DNA from: Chrysemys picta bellii | Taxonomy: Eukaryota > Chordata > Testudines > Emydidae | Assembly (NCBI RefSeq): GCF_011386835.1 | Contig: NC_088800.1 | Coordinates: forward strand, 13,292,572 to 13,356,571 | Length of the DNA: 64,000 nt | Direction of reading: 5' to 3' | In this document: positions 1 through 10,972 of the stretch, piece after piece | Layout: each line of letters opens with the position of its first letter | Position numbering within the stretch: position 1 is the first letter of the stretch | The notes under the pieces: model-generated | The model's database searches: none | Seen by the model: only the letters and a program-made list of their open reading frames with translations | Told to the model about the DNA's origin: nothing | Made by a program: the position numbers and the translations under genes

Positions 1-893
1 TGTTATTCTCTGAGTCTAGGACATTAACATTCACCCGCAGTTTCATCTGGATAGTGTGTTCTTCACTTCCTGTCCTGAACAGTTGCACTGTTAAAAGAGT
101 TGTCCATTGCACACCAGACATGGCTGCATTTCCACATTAGGGAAACTGATCCTCCTGTGTACGCTCGCACACACACACGCGCACTCTCTCTGTAAAATGG
201 GTTAGGATGATGTGCGCCCTTTAAATGTGAGTTCCAATTATTCACATAGTCCATTACTCAAGAAGACCTGGATCAAACATTTGGACAGGAATCAAAAATA
301 GCAGACACAATGGGGAAAACAAATCTTGCTGAGAAAGACAGAAGGGAGATGGCAAATAGACAAGATAGGGGAATAAATCCTCCCTTTTGGAGATGTCAGC
401 AGCAGTTCTAATGGGAGTTTTAAAGATTTGGTGCATATATGCCACTTTCACGTCACTTCACATAAACAGCTCAACATCTCTGGAATAAATACTCCTCCTT
501 GCAGGCTCCAAACCTGCAATCCCACTAGTGCTGTTCAGTAGACACTGGTCTGTCCCTGCACATACAATGGGATCTGCCTTCGATACTAAACTTTCACAGC
601 TCCCTATGTTCTGGCTGCAGCAATGCACTCCTGTCCCCTTAGGCTGGCCCCAAACAGACACACTTGTTACTAATTACATCTTCCAGTAAATAGTACTTGA
701 GATGAGAGGCGTAAAAATAGCAACCCACACTTAGTGCAATACAGAAAACGTTGACAGTGAAACCTGGCCAGCTGCCAGATAGAATGGAAAGAAGTGTCCT
801 GCCAGGTTAAAGAGACGCCACACCTGCTTCCAGCCATGGACCTTCTATTAAGGTGTCAGTTCACAACCACTGAGTCATTGGATGCTGCCAATA
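1..893. other. Unique-looking DNA, no gene recognised
   Basis: Apart from a short CA-rich run near 169-182, I see no repeat family, splice-bounded exon or RNA gene here. Short open frames on both strands lack recognisable motifs. Confidence 0.5.
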
Positions 894-1064
894 TGTCCCT
901 CGGCCTGCGCTGCTTCCAGCAGCTCCCATTGGCCTGGAGCAGCGAACCGCGGCCAGTGGGAGCCGCGATCGGGCCGAACCTGCGGACGCGGCAGGTAAAC
1001 AAATGGGCCCGGCCCGCCATGGGCTTTCCCTACACAAGCAGCGTCCCAAGTTCGGGAAACACTG
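894..1064 (+). mobile_element. Right half of a palindromic hAT-type MITE
   Basis: The GC-rich segment matches the right arm of the complete palindromic elements at 20575-20897 and 61879-62211, sharing the GCTTCCAGCAG centre, the CAGGTAAACAAA block and the GGAAAC.CTG end. It starts abruptly at the palindrome centre, so the left arm is missing and no target duplication can be paired. It has no coding capacity. The truncation may be a deletion or a partial insertion. Confidence 0.8.
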
Positions 1065-2524
1065 CACTAAGTTGACGCTGCTGCATTGATTGCAGTGGCG
1101 CCGGGTTAGCCGGTAGTGCAGACAAGCCTTTAGGATTCACACCTGTGTAACAGAACAGAAACTGGTTCACTGGCACGGTACAGTACCTTTCTTTTATAAA
1201 CACATCTCATTCAGATATAGGCACCTAAAGCAAGGAAGGTCAACCGGACCAAAAAATTGAAGCTCTGAGTCAACCCAAATCTTTGCCATCTGAAAGATTG
1301 CCATTGACAATTTTTTCCTCCTTCTTATTTCATGTTTTCATGGCAGCCCTGCACTTCCTGGATGGGAGGCAGAAATCCAATGCAAAATGCTGTTCCATTT
1401 GTACCGATTCGACTCAAACAGCAACCACGCGGTTTTCCAAGCCCAAATCTGCAGGGATCGTCTGGAGAAGGTCTGGGCAAGCATCTGAACTTCTGCGTGC
1501 TTATCCACATGGATCTGAACTCAGAAATGTGCTCTGGTCATCACTATTCCATATTCCAGCCTGTCCAGGAACATGCTCCATCATGTTGTACCAACCTGCC
1601 CTCATGTCCTGCAGAGACTCCAGTTCCAAGGCTATCACAAAGGCTTTTTAAATGCCTGTGTCCCAAAAACCATGAGCTATGTTTCACGCAGTACTGAGCA
1701 GAAAGCAGAATTCTTATTGCATCTGGCAGGGGCGGAGGAAAAGGGGATTCTGGTGCCGCCTATAAAAATGGATTATGCTAAACCAAAATAAGCCCCCCCC
1801 AGACCAAAATAAGAGTGTCTGTAGACAAACTTGGTTTAAGAACACACCTTCAGTTAAACTGGTGCAAGCTTGTGTGTAGACCAACCCGCTCCCCACCCTC
1901 CACAGTGAATGCTCTGTAAACCTTCTTATTAAGCCACCTCCAGAGGCAATAAAGGTGGATAAGTCTATGCTCATTATTAAACCCTCTGGTTTTGTAGTCC
2001 TGGGGATACCCCTCCCCCCATCCTTTTGCCATTATCCAACCAGGAGAAATCATGTTTTGAGCAACAGTTAAGGCTGTGGACAAAAGCTTTTTAATGTCTC
2101 AGCCCAGCAGATCTTTTCAAAGCCCGGAATTCATTTCAGGAGCTGCTGTGAGCTTCCCCCCGCCCCGAAACCTGCCTTCCAGCTCAATGAGTGAATGAAT
2201 TCCATTCAGCTAGATCCATCACAATCTATTTGTGAAATGAGGCAGAGTTGCAGATGAAGCTACAGTCTGTCTCCATCCCCCCTGCCCGCCTCCCAAATTA
2301 AGCTCACAGGGGCCCGGAATGGAAATGTCCCATTTGATCACAGTGTCCATCTCCACGAGAGAGTCCCCTGAAAGAGAGCCTAGCTGCTACACACTTGGAA
2401 GAAGAGGTGTCTACTTCAAATGCCCGCACATGGTACCGAACCACGCAGCTCCCAGTGGATGTGCACTGGGCGAGAGGTGGTCCATTGAGGTGATGGCAGA
2501 GTGACTGTTGAAGATGCTGCAACT
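1065..2524. other. Unique-looking DNA
   Basis: I recognise no repeat family or exon. Overlapping short frames at 1283-1791 are uninterrupted on both strands by chance and show no domain. Confidence 0.45.
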
Positions 2525-2902
2525 TTAGGGGGTAGGCAGATCTTCCCGCCCTCTGCTCACAGGCCATCCCTGACTACGAGCACAAACAAATTTGTTGGCA
2601 AAGTAGGGGGCTTGGCTCATAGGGTCAACCAGAGCCTCTACCATGTATTTTCTTATCAACAAGGCCCGGTTCTCCTCACAGCTTTCAATCCAGAATTTAA
2701 ATTCAGCTCCCAGTCAGATAACCTGATGCTCTGTATTGCTCTGCCAGGAGATCTTGCGTACAATTTCCAGACACTGGAAGGGGTTCAGCGCCCCACGCAA
2801 GTCCGTGAAGATGGGAGGACCTTGTGTCTCCATAGATGATTACTCACTGGTGTTGATGGGCACTGGAGGGAATTCAGCGCTGGCCAGCAAAAATGCCAAC
2901 CC
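2525..2902 (-). pseudogene. Coding-like stretch with two in-frame stops, unidentified
   Basis: One minus-strand frame runs from about 2902 to a TAA at 2525-2527 with only two interruptions: a TAA just after 2848 and a TGA near position 2722. The composition is protein-like, with acidic and aromatic residues and segments such as FTDLRGALNPFQCLEI and EFKFWIESCEENRALLI. A good acceptor (pyrimidine-rich, ending CTTCTTCAG) precedes 2902 and a strong donor (GTGAGT) follows 2848, so 2848-2902 could be a 55-nt exon. The frame continues past that donor, which fits a decayed or processed pseudogene better than a live exon. I do not recognise the family. A faint likeness of EFKFW to RGS-type domains is only speculation. 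Confidence 0.35.
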
Positions 2903-2903
2903 C

Positions 2904-4420
2904 TGAAGAAGATTAAAGACTTTAAGGAGAGCAAGAAGGGACCCTCCCTCCCGCCCCCCAGCCAGAAGGGAAGATTTAGAAATTAAAAAACATTCTTAGC
3001 AAGGATTAAAGGAGGTGGGAGTGTTACTCTGAGAGATAAAGGGCTCCGAACTAACTTTTCAGGGCTACATGTGCATCAACCCACATGACCCAACCCCTGA
3101 ATTACTGGGTCAGCAGTATCACAGCTGCTCATGTTACCTTACATGATGTTTTACACTCCCCTCTGCACCAATCAACAATAGATCAAAGGGATTTCCAATG
3201 GGCTGCAGTATGAAGCTTGCCTGGCCTGGGGCTCATAGGCTATCAGATAAAACCGGCTGTCTCTCCTGAGTCTAAGCGTTTGCAAGCAGGCAAGCTGGGA
3301 TGGCTCGGTCAGAGTATTCTAGGACAAGGGAAGCAATGTACCCAGTGGAAGGGATGATGAAGCAGCCCTTGCTCACTGGACTGGTGCTAACAGCCACCAT
3401 GGGGATGTAAAACTTGATGAGCAAAGATACATTGATGTGATGGTGGTTAAAGGTCCCGCCAGGGGCGCTGGCGCAGCTTGTTACTGCTAAATACATCCTA
3501 GCAGGCATTCTAGCAGCCAAAGTTTAAGCAATGTTGACTACATTTGCCTGAATTCAATTACGATCTATAAAGAATGAGAATAAATCTGGCTCTTGCTAAT
3601 AAGCTCTGACATTTGTATTTCTAACCTGACCCTTTCAGCAACTCATCTGTCCAATGAGCAATTCCAACACCACAGATCCACCAGGCCAGGTCTGCCCCTC
3701 CTGGTCCACTTACACATACATGTGGCCAGGACCTGCCTGACCTGTACCCTTGTGTCCTGTTCCCATCTCCCTCCACATCTGACCAGGTTCTGCCTGTGCT
3801 GTTCCACCCCCACAGACAAGTTGCCACCACATAATGCCTCTCCTGTTCCAACCCATCACCCAATAAACATTTCCTAAAAACATTACTGGCCATCAGGGAA
3901 GATTACTTTGAGTCCCAATGAGTTTGTACAGGAGGCAATTTCCCCTGCAGGGGTAGTAATACAATCATCACTCAACAACAACAAGTTATACTCTTTCCTG
4001 GCCTTGACACTACATGGCAAGGTCATGGTCCTCCCTCCAGCACCACGAAACCATATAGCACACACAGTGTATACACAACACACAGAGTAAATTTGCCCCG
4101 AGCCATCTCTCTCATACACTTAACTACCCTGCTCCTTCACTGGTATGATATTAAATTGGCCTCCTCTCTTCTTTTCTACACATGCAGTGAATGTTTCTCA
4201 GGAACGTGGTGCAAACCCCATCACGCGAGCCACAGGCTGAACACAGCACAAGAGATTCTACCACAGGGAACAATTTAGCACAGACTGAGGGTGAGAGGGG
4301 GTTTGGCTATTAGGACTAATAGCTTTTTTCTTCTCTATCCTATATTGAACCAATAGAAGGGCAGAAAGAGCTAGTTTCTTGGTGGCGCTGCTTCAAGTCG
4401 TGTACGTTTACACTACGGTT
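2904..4420. other. Unique-looking DNA
   Basis: I see no repeat family, RNA gene or convincing exon. Short overlapping frames are uninformative. Confidence 0.45.
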
Positions 4421-4469
4421 TGGATGTTAGCCTTTTGGAGTGAATTTGGTGCTGGGTTTGGACACAAGA

Positions 4470-4582
4470 ATCTTGTTTCTTTGGGGGCAAGGACCTGTCT
4501 TTTTGTTCTGTGTTTGTACGGCTCCCAGTGCAATGGAGTCCCAGTTCATGACTGGGAGTCCTCAGCACTCCAATAATATAAA
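4470..4582 (+). repeat. L3/CR1-like or CORE-SINE 3' tail
   Basis: The order 'gggcaaggacctgtcttt', then 'tttgtacggctccca', then 'caatggagtcc', ending in ATAATATAAATAA, is the typical 3' end of an ancient interspersed repeat. The same signature recurs at 23990-24065 and 59640-59740. Family assignment is tentative. Confidence 0.55.
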
Positions 4583-4589
4583 TAACGAG

Positions 4590-6305
4590 ACAATGAGACT
4601 ACTTTAAAGAGGAACGCTGCAAGCCGTCGTTACCCCAGGCACCTTCATTGCGCACAGCAAACCTCCATACAAACCTTATCCCAACACACCTCATCAACAG
4701 AGATCAATGGTAGCAAATGGCAAGAGAAATTACAGAGGGGAAAGACACGATTTGTTTTCGGATAAGATTCGATTTGAACCAGCAAACAGAGGAGGGGAAA
4801 GGATAATGGGAGCCTCTTCCAGAGCTGCAAAAAAAAGGTTCCTACACCAACAGCAGCCAGATTCTGGGGAGAGGAGACCCAGGATGGGCTAACAGGAGTA
4901 GGAAGGGGAAAACGAGAGAGCGGCAGGTAAAATAGGAAGCACAAGTTTCTCCCACATTTTCTTTCCCCCTCCCCCCAGCATGCTTTATGCCTACACTGAA
5001 GGGACCACCAGTAGGACAGCAATCACTAGCAGCACTTGTGGTGGCTATGTGTTAATATTTATACAGCACTGTACCTGATGCTTTACAGACGAACGAGGAG
5101 TTTCTCTTCCTGTGTCTTGTGATGTTCGGTAAGGGGCTGGGGTGAGGAAGAGAAGCGAGGTTTAGACAGTAAAAGTGAAGTCACTTGTTTTTTCTGGGAC
5201 CATGTGTCTGTGCTGGAGTGAGAGAAGTGCATTTGGAGGAGGGATTTGAAGAACAGCGAGGGGTTGCAAGGTATACAGGTGACTCCAGGTATACGGTCAC
5301 AAGAGGAGGAATCACCCAGGCACTCATAGGAGGAGGAGAGAGGTTGAACAGACAGGCTATACCATATGGAGAGGTGTCCCTAATGGACAGATGTCTCCTC
5401 CTGAAAGGAGTGATTGTACTGAGCTCAGAGTTTGTTTTCTTTGGAGTAAAGAAGACTGAAATCAAACCGTGTTAACGGGCTTATGAAAAAAATAGCTGTA
5501 ACTTTTGAAGTACATGAGGGCCCCAGGGAAGGCCAGGGTGACATGGCAGATGCTGTCCTAACAGAACAGGGAGCTGTAACACTCAGCCAGTTTGAGTCAG
5601 CCATTTACACACAATTGCAAACTTTCAGAATTGTTGCTGCTGCTATTTCTGCAGCTCGTTATTTTATCGGGAGGATCACTAGAGCAGGGTCCATTGATCC
5701 GTAAGTAGTTTTACAGAGATAGATTTAGAGTCAAACAAAAAATGAATCAACATTGCAGTATTCGTAGGTTAGGTGTAAACGGCAGCTTTTTGTTTTAAAA
5801 AGCCAAATGCCTCAAGCATTTGTTAAATATTTCACTGCTAACGTTCTAAATGTATACAACCTGTACGGTGCTCCAGGATGACAAGAAAGCAATACATCCA
5901 AGTATCCGCAGACAGCATGCTGAGTTCACGCTGTCACCGAATAGTCTGACACCGTATTGTTGGGTCTTTCCACGCCCCAGCGGCACATTTTAATAAAGGT
6001 AAATGTAGACCTATTAAGAGAGGATTGTGAAGCTATCCATTGAAGATTTGGGCTTGGCAGACAAAACCTGAACATTCAGGTGCTCAGACACAAATATGTG
6101 TAGTAAACTGAGTGGTTGTTGTAGCAAATTCCATACTACACGGTCAGTCGGAGAGAAAAAAAGGATTTTCTTCTAAACCTCCCCCCAGCCTTAAACCCCA
6201 ATCTGTAAAATTAATCTCCACCCAGGCTTAATAAAAAGAACAACAAAAACCACCCCAGGAAGTGTTCTTCCAAGATTATCCAAACACTCCTGAAAGAGGG
6301 GAAAG
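4590..6305. other. Unique-looking DNA
   Basis: No repeat or exon recognised. The frame at 5483-5704 ends in CCGTAAGT, which resembles a splice donor, but its product matches nothing I know. Confidence 0.4.
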
Positions 6306-6317
6306 ACACCAACTAAT
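6306..6317. repeat. 12-bp target-site duplication, left copy
   Basis: ACACCAACTAAT here pairs with ACATCAACTAAT at 6511-6522, flanking the inverted Penelope-like insertion. Confidence 0.75.
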
Positions 6318-6510
6318 TTCAGAGTAGCAGCCGTGTTAGTCTGTATCCGCAAAAAGAAGAACAGGAGTACTTGTGGCACCTTAGAGACTAACAAATTTAT
6401 TAGAGCATAAGCTTTCGTGGACTACGAAGTGGGCTGTAGTCCACGAAAGCTTATGCTCTAATAAATTTGTTAGTCTCTAAGGTGCCACAAGTCCTCCTGT
6501 TCTTCTTTTT
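6318..6510. mobile_element. Penelope-like element tail, head-to-head inverted copy
   Basis: Two arms of the same retroelement terminus lie back to back. The left arm (about 6318-6420) is in minus orientation and starts with the tail complement 'cagagtagcagccgtgttag'. The right arm (about 6421-6510) is in plus orientation and contains 'cacgaaagcttatgctc'. The insertion is flanked by a 12-bp target duplication (6306-6317 and 6511-6522) with one mismatch, so it arrived as one event. I assign it to Penelope-like elements from the recurrent vertebrate tail sequence and the inverted arrangement common for that class. The right arm keeps the stem II and GAAA part of a hammerhead motif but lacks the upstream CUGANGA box, so it should be inactive. 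Confidence 0.7.
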
Positions 6511-6639
6511 ACATCAACTAATCTCTCTCTGGCTCTCATCATTAACTGCAGCTACTTTTCTCAGAGTCTCTTGGAATGATTTACTGACGGGAACTAAATA
6601 GGAGAAAAACCTGGGAAAACATCCTGCCCTCACCTCCGT

Positions 6640-7290
6640 TGTCTCTTCGCGATCAAAGCTCTACCACGCACTGCCCCTTTCTCTCCCCTCCTCCCGAGCT
6701 GAGATCTGCCTCCCAGATCCCCCCTCTTCAAAGCACTTTGCCAATGACATGTTTGCAACCGCACAGACAAGAGTTTGTTGCACCCTCTCCTGCGCTATCC
6801 CAGGCGCTGGGAACCAGCTCTCACAGCCGGGAGTCTCTCTCCACACTTCAGGCTGCCTCCCCCCACTAGGGCAGGGCTGGGGATGGAGATGAATGTACAC
6901 AGATACTCACTGGCCAGCGATCTGCCCCAGGGGTCAGAGCGTGTCCCCAGGTCACTGTAGATCCCCCGGCGGGCGGGTGCCCATGCTGCCCCCCCAGGTA
7001 ACTCCCACTGACTGGCTACAATGTAACACCGGGGGCTTGACACTAACTAGTTTCCAAGCTGGAGGAGGAGACCCCCCCCAGCAGGGCCAGGGCAACCAAT
7101 CAGAGCTGCGGCATTGTGACTGATAGGGGGTGACAGCCAGAAGTCAGGCTCGTGGAAGGGAGGGGGCGGTGCAATAGCGGATGCAGCCAATCGGATGAGA
7201 GGAAGCTGCTGCTGGGCGGAGTCAAGGACGGAGTCTATAGGGCTGGGCTGAAGCAGCTGGATTCTCCCCCCCACCCCCCCGTGACTCTTA
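6640..7290 (-). promoter_or_regulatory. CpG/CCAAT-rich promoter-like region
   Basis: This is one of the few CpG-rich stretches that is not an obvious transposon. It has two CCAAT boxes in plus orientation (7096-7100 in AACCAATCAGAG, and 7187-7191 in AGCCAATCGG) and GC boxes at 7162-7169 and 7213-7219. On the minus strand a strong splice donor, GCCA|GTGAGTATC, would close a first exon at 6911. That exon holds only short upstream-type ATG frames, so it would be mainly 5' UTR. The arrangement fits a housekeeping-type TATA-less promoter transcribing leftward toward the coding-like stretch at 2.5-2.9 kb. Direction and activity are inference; a bidirectional promoter is possible. Confidence 0.4.
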
Positions 7291-8090
7291 AAGGTAGAGG
7301 AGCCTTTGAATCAGGCTGAGGGGTAAAGCCAGCGGAGCAGAACCGCTGGGGTTTCACAGGACGGGGCACCCGAGGGAGCTTTAACACACAGTGAAGCATG
7401 GCTGGATTTCAATCCTAGCCTGCACCTAACCCTCATTCCAGGCTTGTCTCCCCCAATGCACCTCCATCCTTCCCCTTCCTCCTGCTGGGCTCCCCTGGCA
7501 GCGCTTGGCAAAGCATTTCGGTCCTGCTCTGCAGCGTCCCCTGCTATTGCACATGTGAAGCCCCATATAGCACTGGTATAATGCCTCTTAATCCCCACCC
7601 TGCACCAGGGCCTGCATCTCCCACACCACTCTGCCAATGCACTTCAGCCCTGGTGTACAGCCCGTGCTACTCTGGTCCTGGGCGACCCACATTGTGCTAT
7701 GGAGCCACCTCAGTCCCGACCTACAGAGCCCTGCTGCTCTCCTCCTAGGTGTAAAAAATGTGCTGGGGAGGGAGCGCCACCAAACCTCTCCAGTTCAGTG
7801 CAGGTAAAATTATTGAACCTAATATGCCCCTCACTGGCCTCCACATAATGAAGGAGAAACAGCATATTGTGCTCTCCTGGTGCCCAGCACAGCCACCTCC
7901 GGTCCAGCACAGTAATCACCAAGACAAGGTCAGGGTGGTAAAAGTCTCAGCCAAAGTCAATGCTGATTTCTTAAATCACCCACGTTTGCACTGAGATTTC
8001 TCAGCTACTTTAACGTATGGGATATTTAATGTAAAACAAAACTTTAAAGGGCCACATCTGCTTCAAAAATATGCATCGCACGCTGGAATG
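7291..8090. other. Unique-looking DNA
   Basis: Flank of the CpG-rich region. No repeat family or exon recognised. Confidence 0.4.
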
Positions 8091-8091
8091 G

Positions 8092-8290
8092 GACACTGGG
8101 TTCTATTCCTGTCCCTGCCACCGGCTGGTTGAGTGACCTTCGGAAAGTTGCTTCATCATTCTGTGCCTCAGTTTTTCTATCTGAAAGATGGGGATAATAA
8201 TAGTTACCTCATTTGTAAAGTGCTTTGAGATCTCAGGATGAAAAGCACTTACACTGTATAAGACCGTTAATTGATCATTAGTAGAAGTAG
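8092..8290 (+). repeat. MIR-type SINE
   Basis: The segment follows the MIR consensus order: 'ctgggttctattcctg', 'ctgccac', 'tgagtgacctt', 'tgcctcagttttt', 'gatggggataataatag', 'tacctcattt', then the conserved core end. It is an old diverged copy with no visible target duplication. Confidence 0.85.
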
Positions 8291-8299
8291 TGGTAGCAT

Positions 8300-8935
8300 G
8301 CCATATTGGGGCTAGAATCTTTTGAAAAACTGGCATTTGAAATTTGCTCCACAGCCTCGATTTTCTTTTCTCTTGAAAAATAATTTAATGTACTCTAATT
8401 CTAAACAAAGTGCATCTCAGCTGAAAAGGTGTGTCTACAGCACAGGGGGAGGACTTCCCCTCTCTTCTCCCATCACCTCCTGCACTTCCCTAGGCTTATA
8501 CCCTTCTGCTTTCAGTAGGTAGCTTACAATAACGGTCAATATTACAGTGAAGAACTTTATTGCGCACATCCAGCTGGGATAGTGACCCAGTGAAAATATC
8601 CTGTCCCCAAAGTGTGCGGGGCCCTTTGCTCTAACCCAGAAAAGTTCTCTGTGAGTTTCCTACCATAGTTACTTATGCCTCTGCTTGTCCCTGTTTCATG
8701 CTGTTGACTCACAAGGCGGCACTGCCTGCAGGGCCCATTCTGCAGAGTGTGGGGAGAGGAGGAGATGGGGATTGATTGAAGCAGCAACCCCAATAAAAAG
8801 CTGCATGATAAAATACAGTCCCATACTTCCTCCAGAGTAGAAATGGGATAACATCTTGTCACTATAGTTAACAGGGACTATATGCTCTAAATAATAGCTA
8901 TGGTACATCAAACTATTTTAAATCCTTGCTCCTTA
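8300..8935. other. Unique-looking DNA
   Basis: No recognised repeat or exon between the MIR and the CR1 3' end. Confidence 0.4.
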
Positions 8936-9042
8936 CATAAGAACAGCCACACTGGGTCAGACCAAAGGACCATCCAGTCCAGTATCCTATCTACTGACAG
9001 TGGCCAATGCCATGTACCCCAGAGGGAATGAACCTAACAGGT

Positions 9043-9206
9043 AATCATAAAATATTGGGGTTGGAAGGGATCTCAGAAGGTCATCTAGTCCAACCCCCTG
9101 CTCAAAGCAGGACTAATCCCCAGATCCCTAAATGGCCTCCTTAAGGACTGAACTCATAACCCTGAGTTTAACAGTCCTATGCTCAAACCACTGAGCTATC
9201 TGCCAT
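9043..9206 (-). repeat. Cry-type tRNA-derived SINE
   Basis: On the minus strand the head is tRNA-like, with A box 'tagctcagtggtttgagc' and B box 'gagttcagtcc', the internal RNA polymerase III promoter. It is followed by the turtle tail 'gcaggggGttggactagatg', which resembles the CR1 3' end. The copy interrupts the CR1 3' UTR between 'caggtaatcat' and 'ctccacctgctgataaacag'. CR1-like tails let such SINEs borrow CR1 reverse transcriptase. Confidence 0.9.
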
Positions 9207-9397
9207 CCATCTCCACCTGCTGATAAACAGAGGCTAGGGACACCATTCCTTACCCATCCTGCCTAATGGACTTAATATCCATGAATTTATCTAGTTCTCT
9301 TTTACACCCTGTTATAGTCCAAGCCTTCACAACCTCCTCAGGCAAGGACTTCCACAGGTTGACTGTGTGCTGTGTGAAGAAGAACTTCCTTTTATTT

Positions 9398-9806
9398 AGA
9401 CTCATAGACTTTAAGGTTAGAAGGGACCGTTATGATAATCTAGTCTGACCTCCTGCACAATGCAGGCCACAGAATCTCACCCACCCACTCCTGTAACAAA
9501 CCCCTAACCTATGTCTGAGTTATTGAAGTCCTCAAATCGTGGTTTAAAGACCTCAAGGTGCAGAGAATCCTCCAGCAAGTTACCCGTGCCCCACGCTGCA
9601 GAGGAAGGCAAAAAACCTCCAGGGCTTCTGCCAATCTGCCCTGGAGGAAAATTCCTTCCCGGCCCCAAATGTGGCAATCAGTTAAACCCTGAGCATGTGG
9701 GCAAGACTCACCAGTCAGCACCCAGGAAAGAATTCTCTGTAGTAACTCAGATCCCACCCCATCTAACATCCCATCACAGACCATTGGGCATATTTACCTG
9801 CTAATA
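9398..9806 (-). mobile_element. Inner CR1 3' tail nested in CR1
   Basis: A 409-bp 5'-truncated CR1 3' end of a different subfamily, recognisable on the minus strand by 'attctgtggcctgcattgtg' and 'aggtcagactagat', ending 'aagtctatgagtct'. It is flanked by TTTTATTT at 9390-9397 and 9807-9814. The outer CR1 resumes exactly after the right copy. It has no coding capacity. Confidence 0.88.
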
Positions 9807-9999
9807 TTTTATTTGTTTTAAACCTGCTGCCTATTAATTTCATTTGGTGGCCCCTGGTTCTTATATTATGGGAACAAGTAAATAACTGTTCCTTATTCAC
9901 TTTCTCCACACCACTCATGATTTTATATACCTCTATCATATCCCCCCTTAGTCTCCTCTTTTCCAAGCTGAAAAGTCCTAGCCTCTTTAATCTCTCCTC

Positions 10000-10257
10000 T
10001 TATGGGACCCCTTCCAAACCTCTAATCATTTTAGTTGTCCTTTTCTGAACTTTTTCTAATGCCAGTATATCTTTTTTGAGATGAGGAGACCATATCTGTA
10101 TGCAGTATTCAAGATGTGGGCGTACCATGGAATTATATAAGTGTGATAAGATGTTCTCCATCTTATTCTCTATCCCCTTTTTAATGATTCCTAACATCCT
10201 GTTTGCGTTTTTGACTGCTGTTGCACATTGCGTGGACGTCTTCAGAGAACTATCCAT
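10000..10257 (-). pseudogene. CR1 reverse transcriptase thumb/C-terminal fragment
   Basis: This 85-residue piece carries the C-terminal CR1 signature: a KNANRMLGIIKKGI block, then LYNSMVRPHLEYCIQIWSPH, then a lysine-rich LEKVQKR segment before MIRGLE. It follows the palm fragment directly but is separated by a stop or shift. A further piece at 9966-9815 (KRRLRGDMIEVYKIM) completes the C terminus and ends at the insertion point of the inner CR1. The product is not functional. Confidence 0.88.
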
Positions 10258-10307
10258 GATGACTCCAAGGTCTCTTTCCTAACTAGTTGTAGCTAAATTA
10301 GCCCCCA

Positions 10308-10964
10308 TCATATTGTATGTATAGTTGGGGTTATTACTTTACATTTATCCACATTAAATTTCATTTGCCATTTTGTTGCGCAATCACTTAGTTTTGTGAG
10401 ATCTTTTTGAAGTTCTTCACAGTCTGCTTTGGTCTTAACTATCTTGAGGAGTTTAGTATCGTCTGCAAACTTTGCCACCTCACTGTTTACCCCTTTCTCC
10501 AGATCATTTATGAATAAGTTGAATAGGATTGGTCCTAGGGCTGACCTTTGGGGAACACCACTAATTACCCCTCTCCATTCTGAAAATTTACCATTTATTC
10601 CTACCCTTTGTTCCCTGTCTTTTAACCAGTTCTCAATCCATGAAAGGATCTTCCCTCTTATCCCATGACAACTTAATTTACGTAGGAGCCTTTGGTGAGG
10701 GACCTTGTCAAAGGCTTTCTGGAAATCTAAGTACACTATGTCCAATGGATCCCCTTCGTCCACATGTTTGTTGACCCCTTCAAAGAACTCTAATAGATTA
10801 GTAAGACATGATTTCCCTTTACAGAAACCATATTGACTTTTGCCCCAAAAGTTATGTTCTTCTATGTGTCTGACATTTTTATTCTTTACTATTGTTTCAA
10901 CTAATTTGCCCAGTACTGACGTTAGACTTACCGGTCTGTAATTGCCGATCTGTAATTTGACCAT
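10308..10964 (-). pseudogene. CR1 reverse transcriptase fragment
   Basis: This 218-residue open stretch encodes the palm region of a CR1/Jockey-group reverse transcriptase, the enzyme that copies LINE RNA into DNA at a nicked chromosomal target. Visible motifs in order are NYRPVSLTSV near residue 8, GFCKGKSCLTNL, VYLDFQKAFDKVPH, GVPQRSALGPILFNLFINDL and the catalytic FADDTKL, where the second and third residues after F coordinate metal. In the GVPQ motif the usual GS is RS. The N-terminal endonuclease and first RT motifs are missing through 5' truncation. The start ATG at 10964 is simply the first in frame and not a real initiation site. The protein continues in fragments at 10257-10000 and 9966-9815, so the gene is broken. 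Confidence 0.92.
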
Positions 10965-10972
10965 GCTGTACC

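Larger units (their letters stand above)
8936..10972 (-). mobile_element. 5'-truncated CR1 LINE with two nested insertions
   Basis: On the minus strand this reads from the middle of reverse transcriptase (about 10972) through the C-terminal domain to the 3' UTR, ending near 8936 at the characteristic 'ctgttcttatgt' terminus. Removing a Cry SINE (about 9043-9206) and a second CR1 tail (9398-9806) restores collinearity with the usual CR1 3' region. The 5' truncation is normal for CR1. Frameshifts and stops show it is inactive. Confidence 0.92.

Noticed and set aside
5483..5704. 73-codon frame ending at a GTAAGT
   Set aside because: The donor-like end is suggestive, but no acceptor, family or flanking exon can be shown.
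9043..9206. tRNA-like A and B boxes
   Set aside because: They belong to a tRNA-derived SINE. The cloverleaf is not preserved, so no tRNA gene is called here or at 33325.
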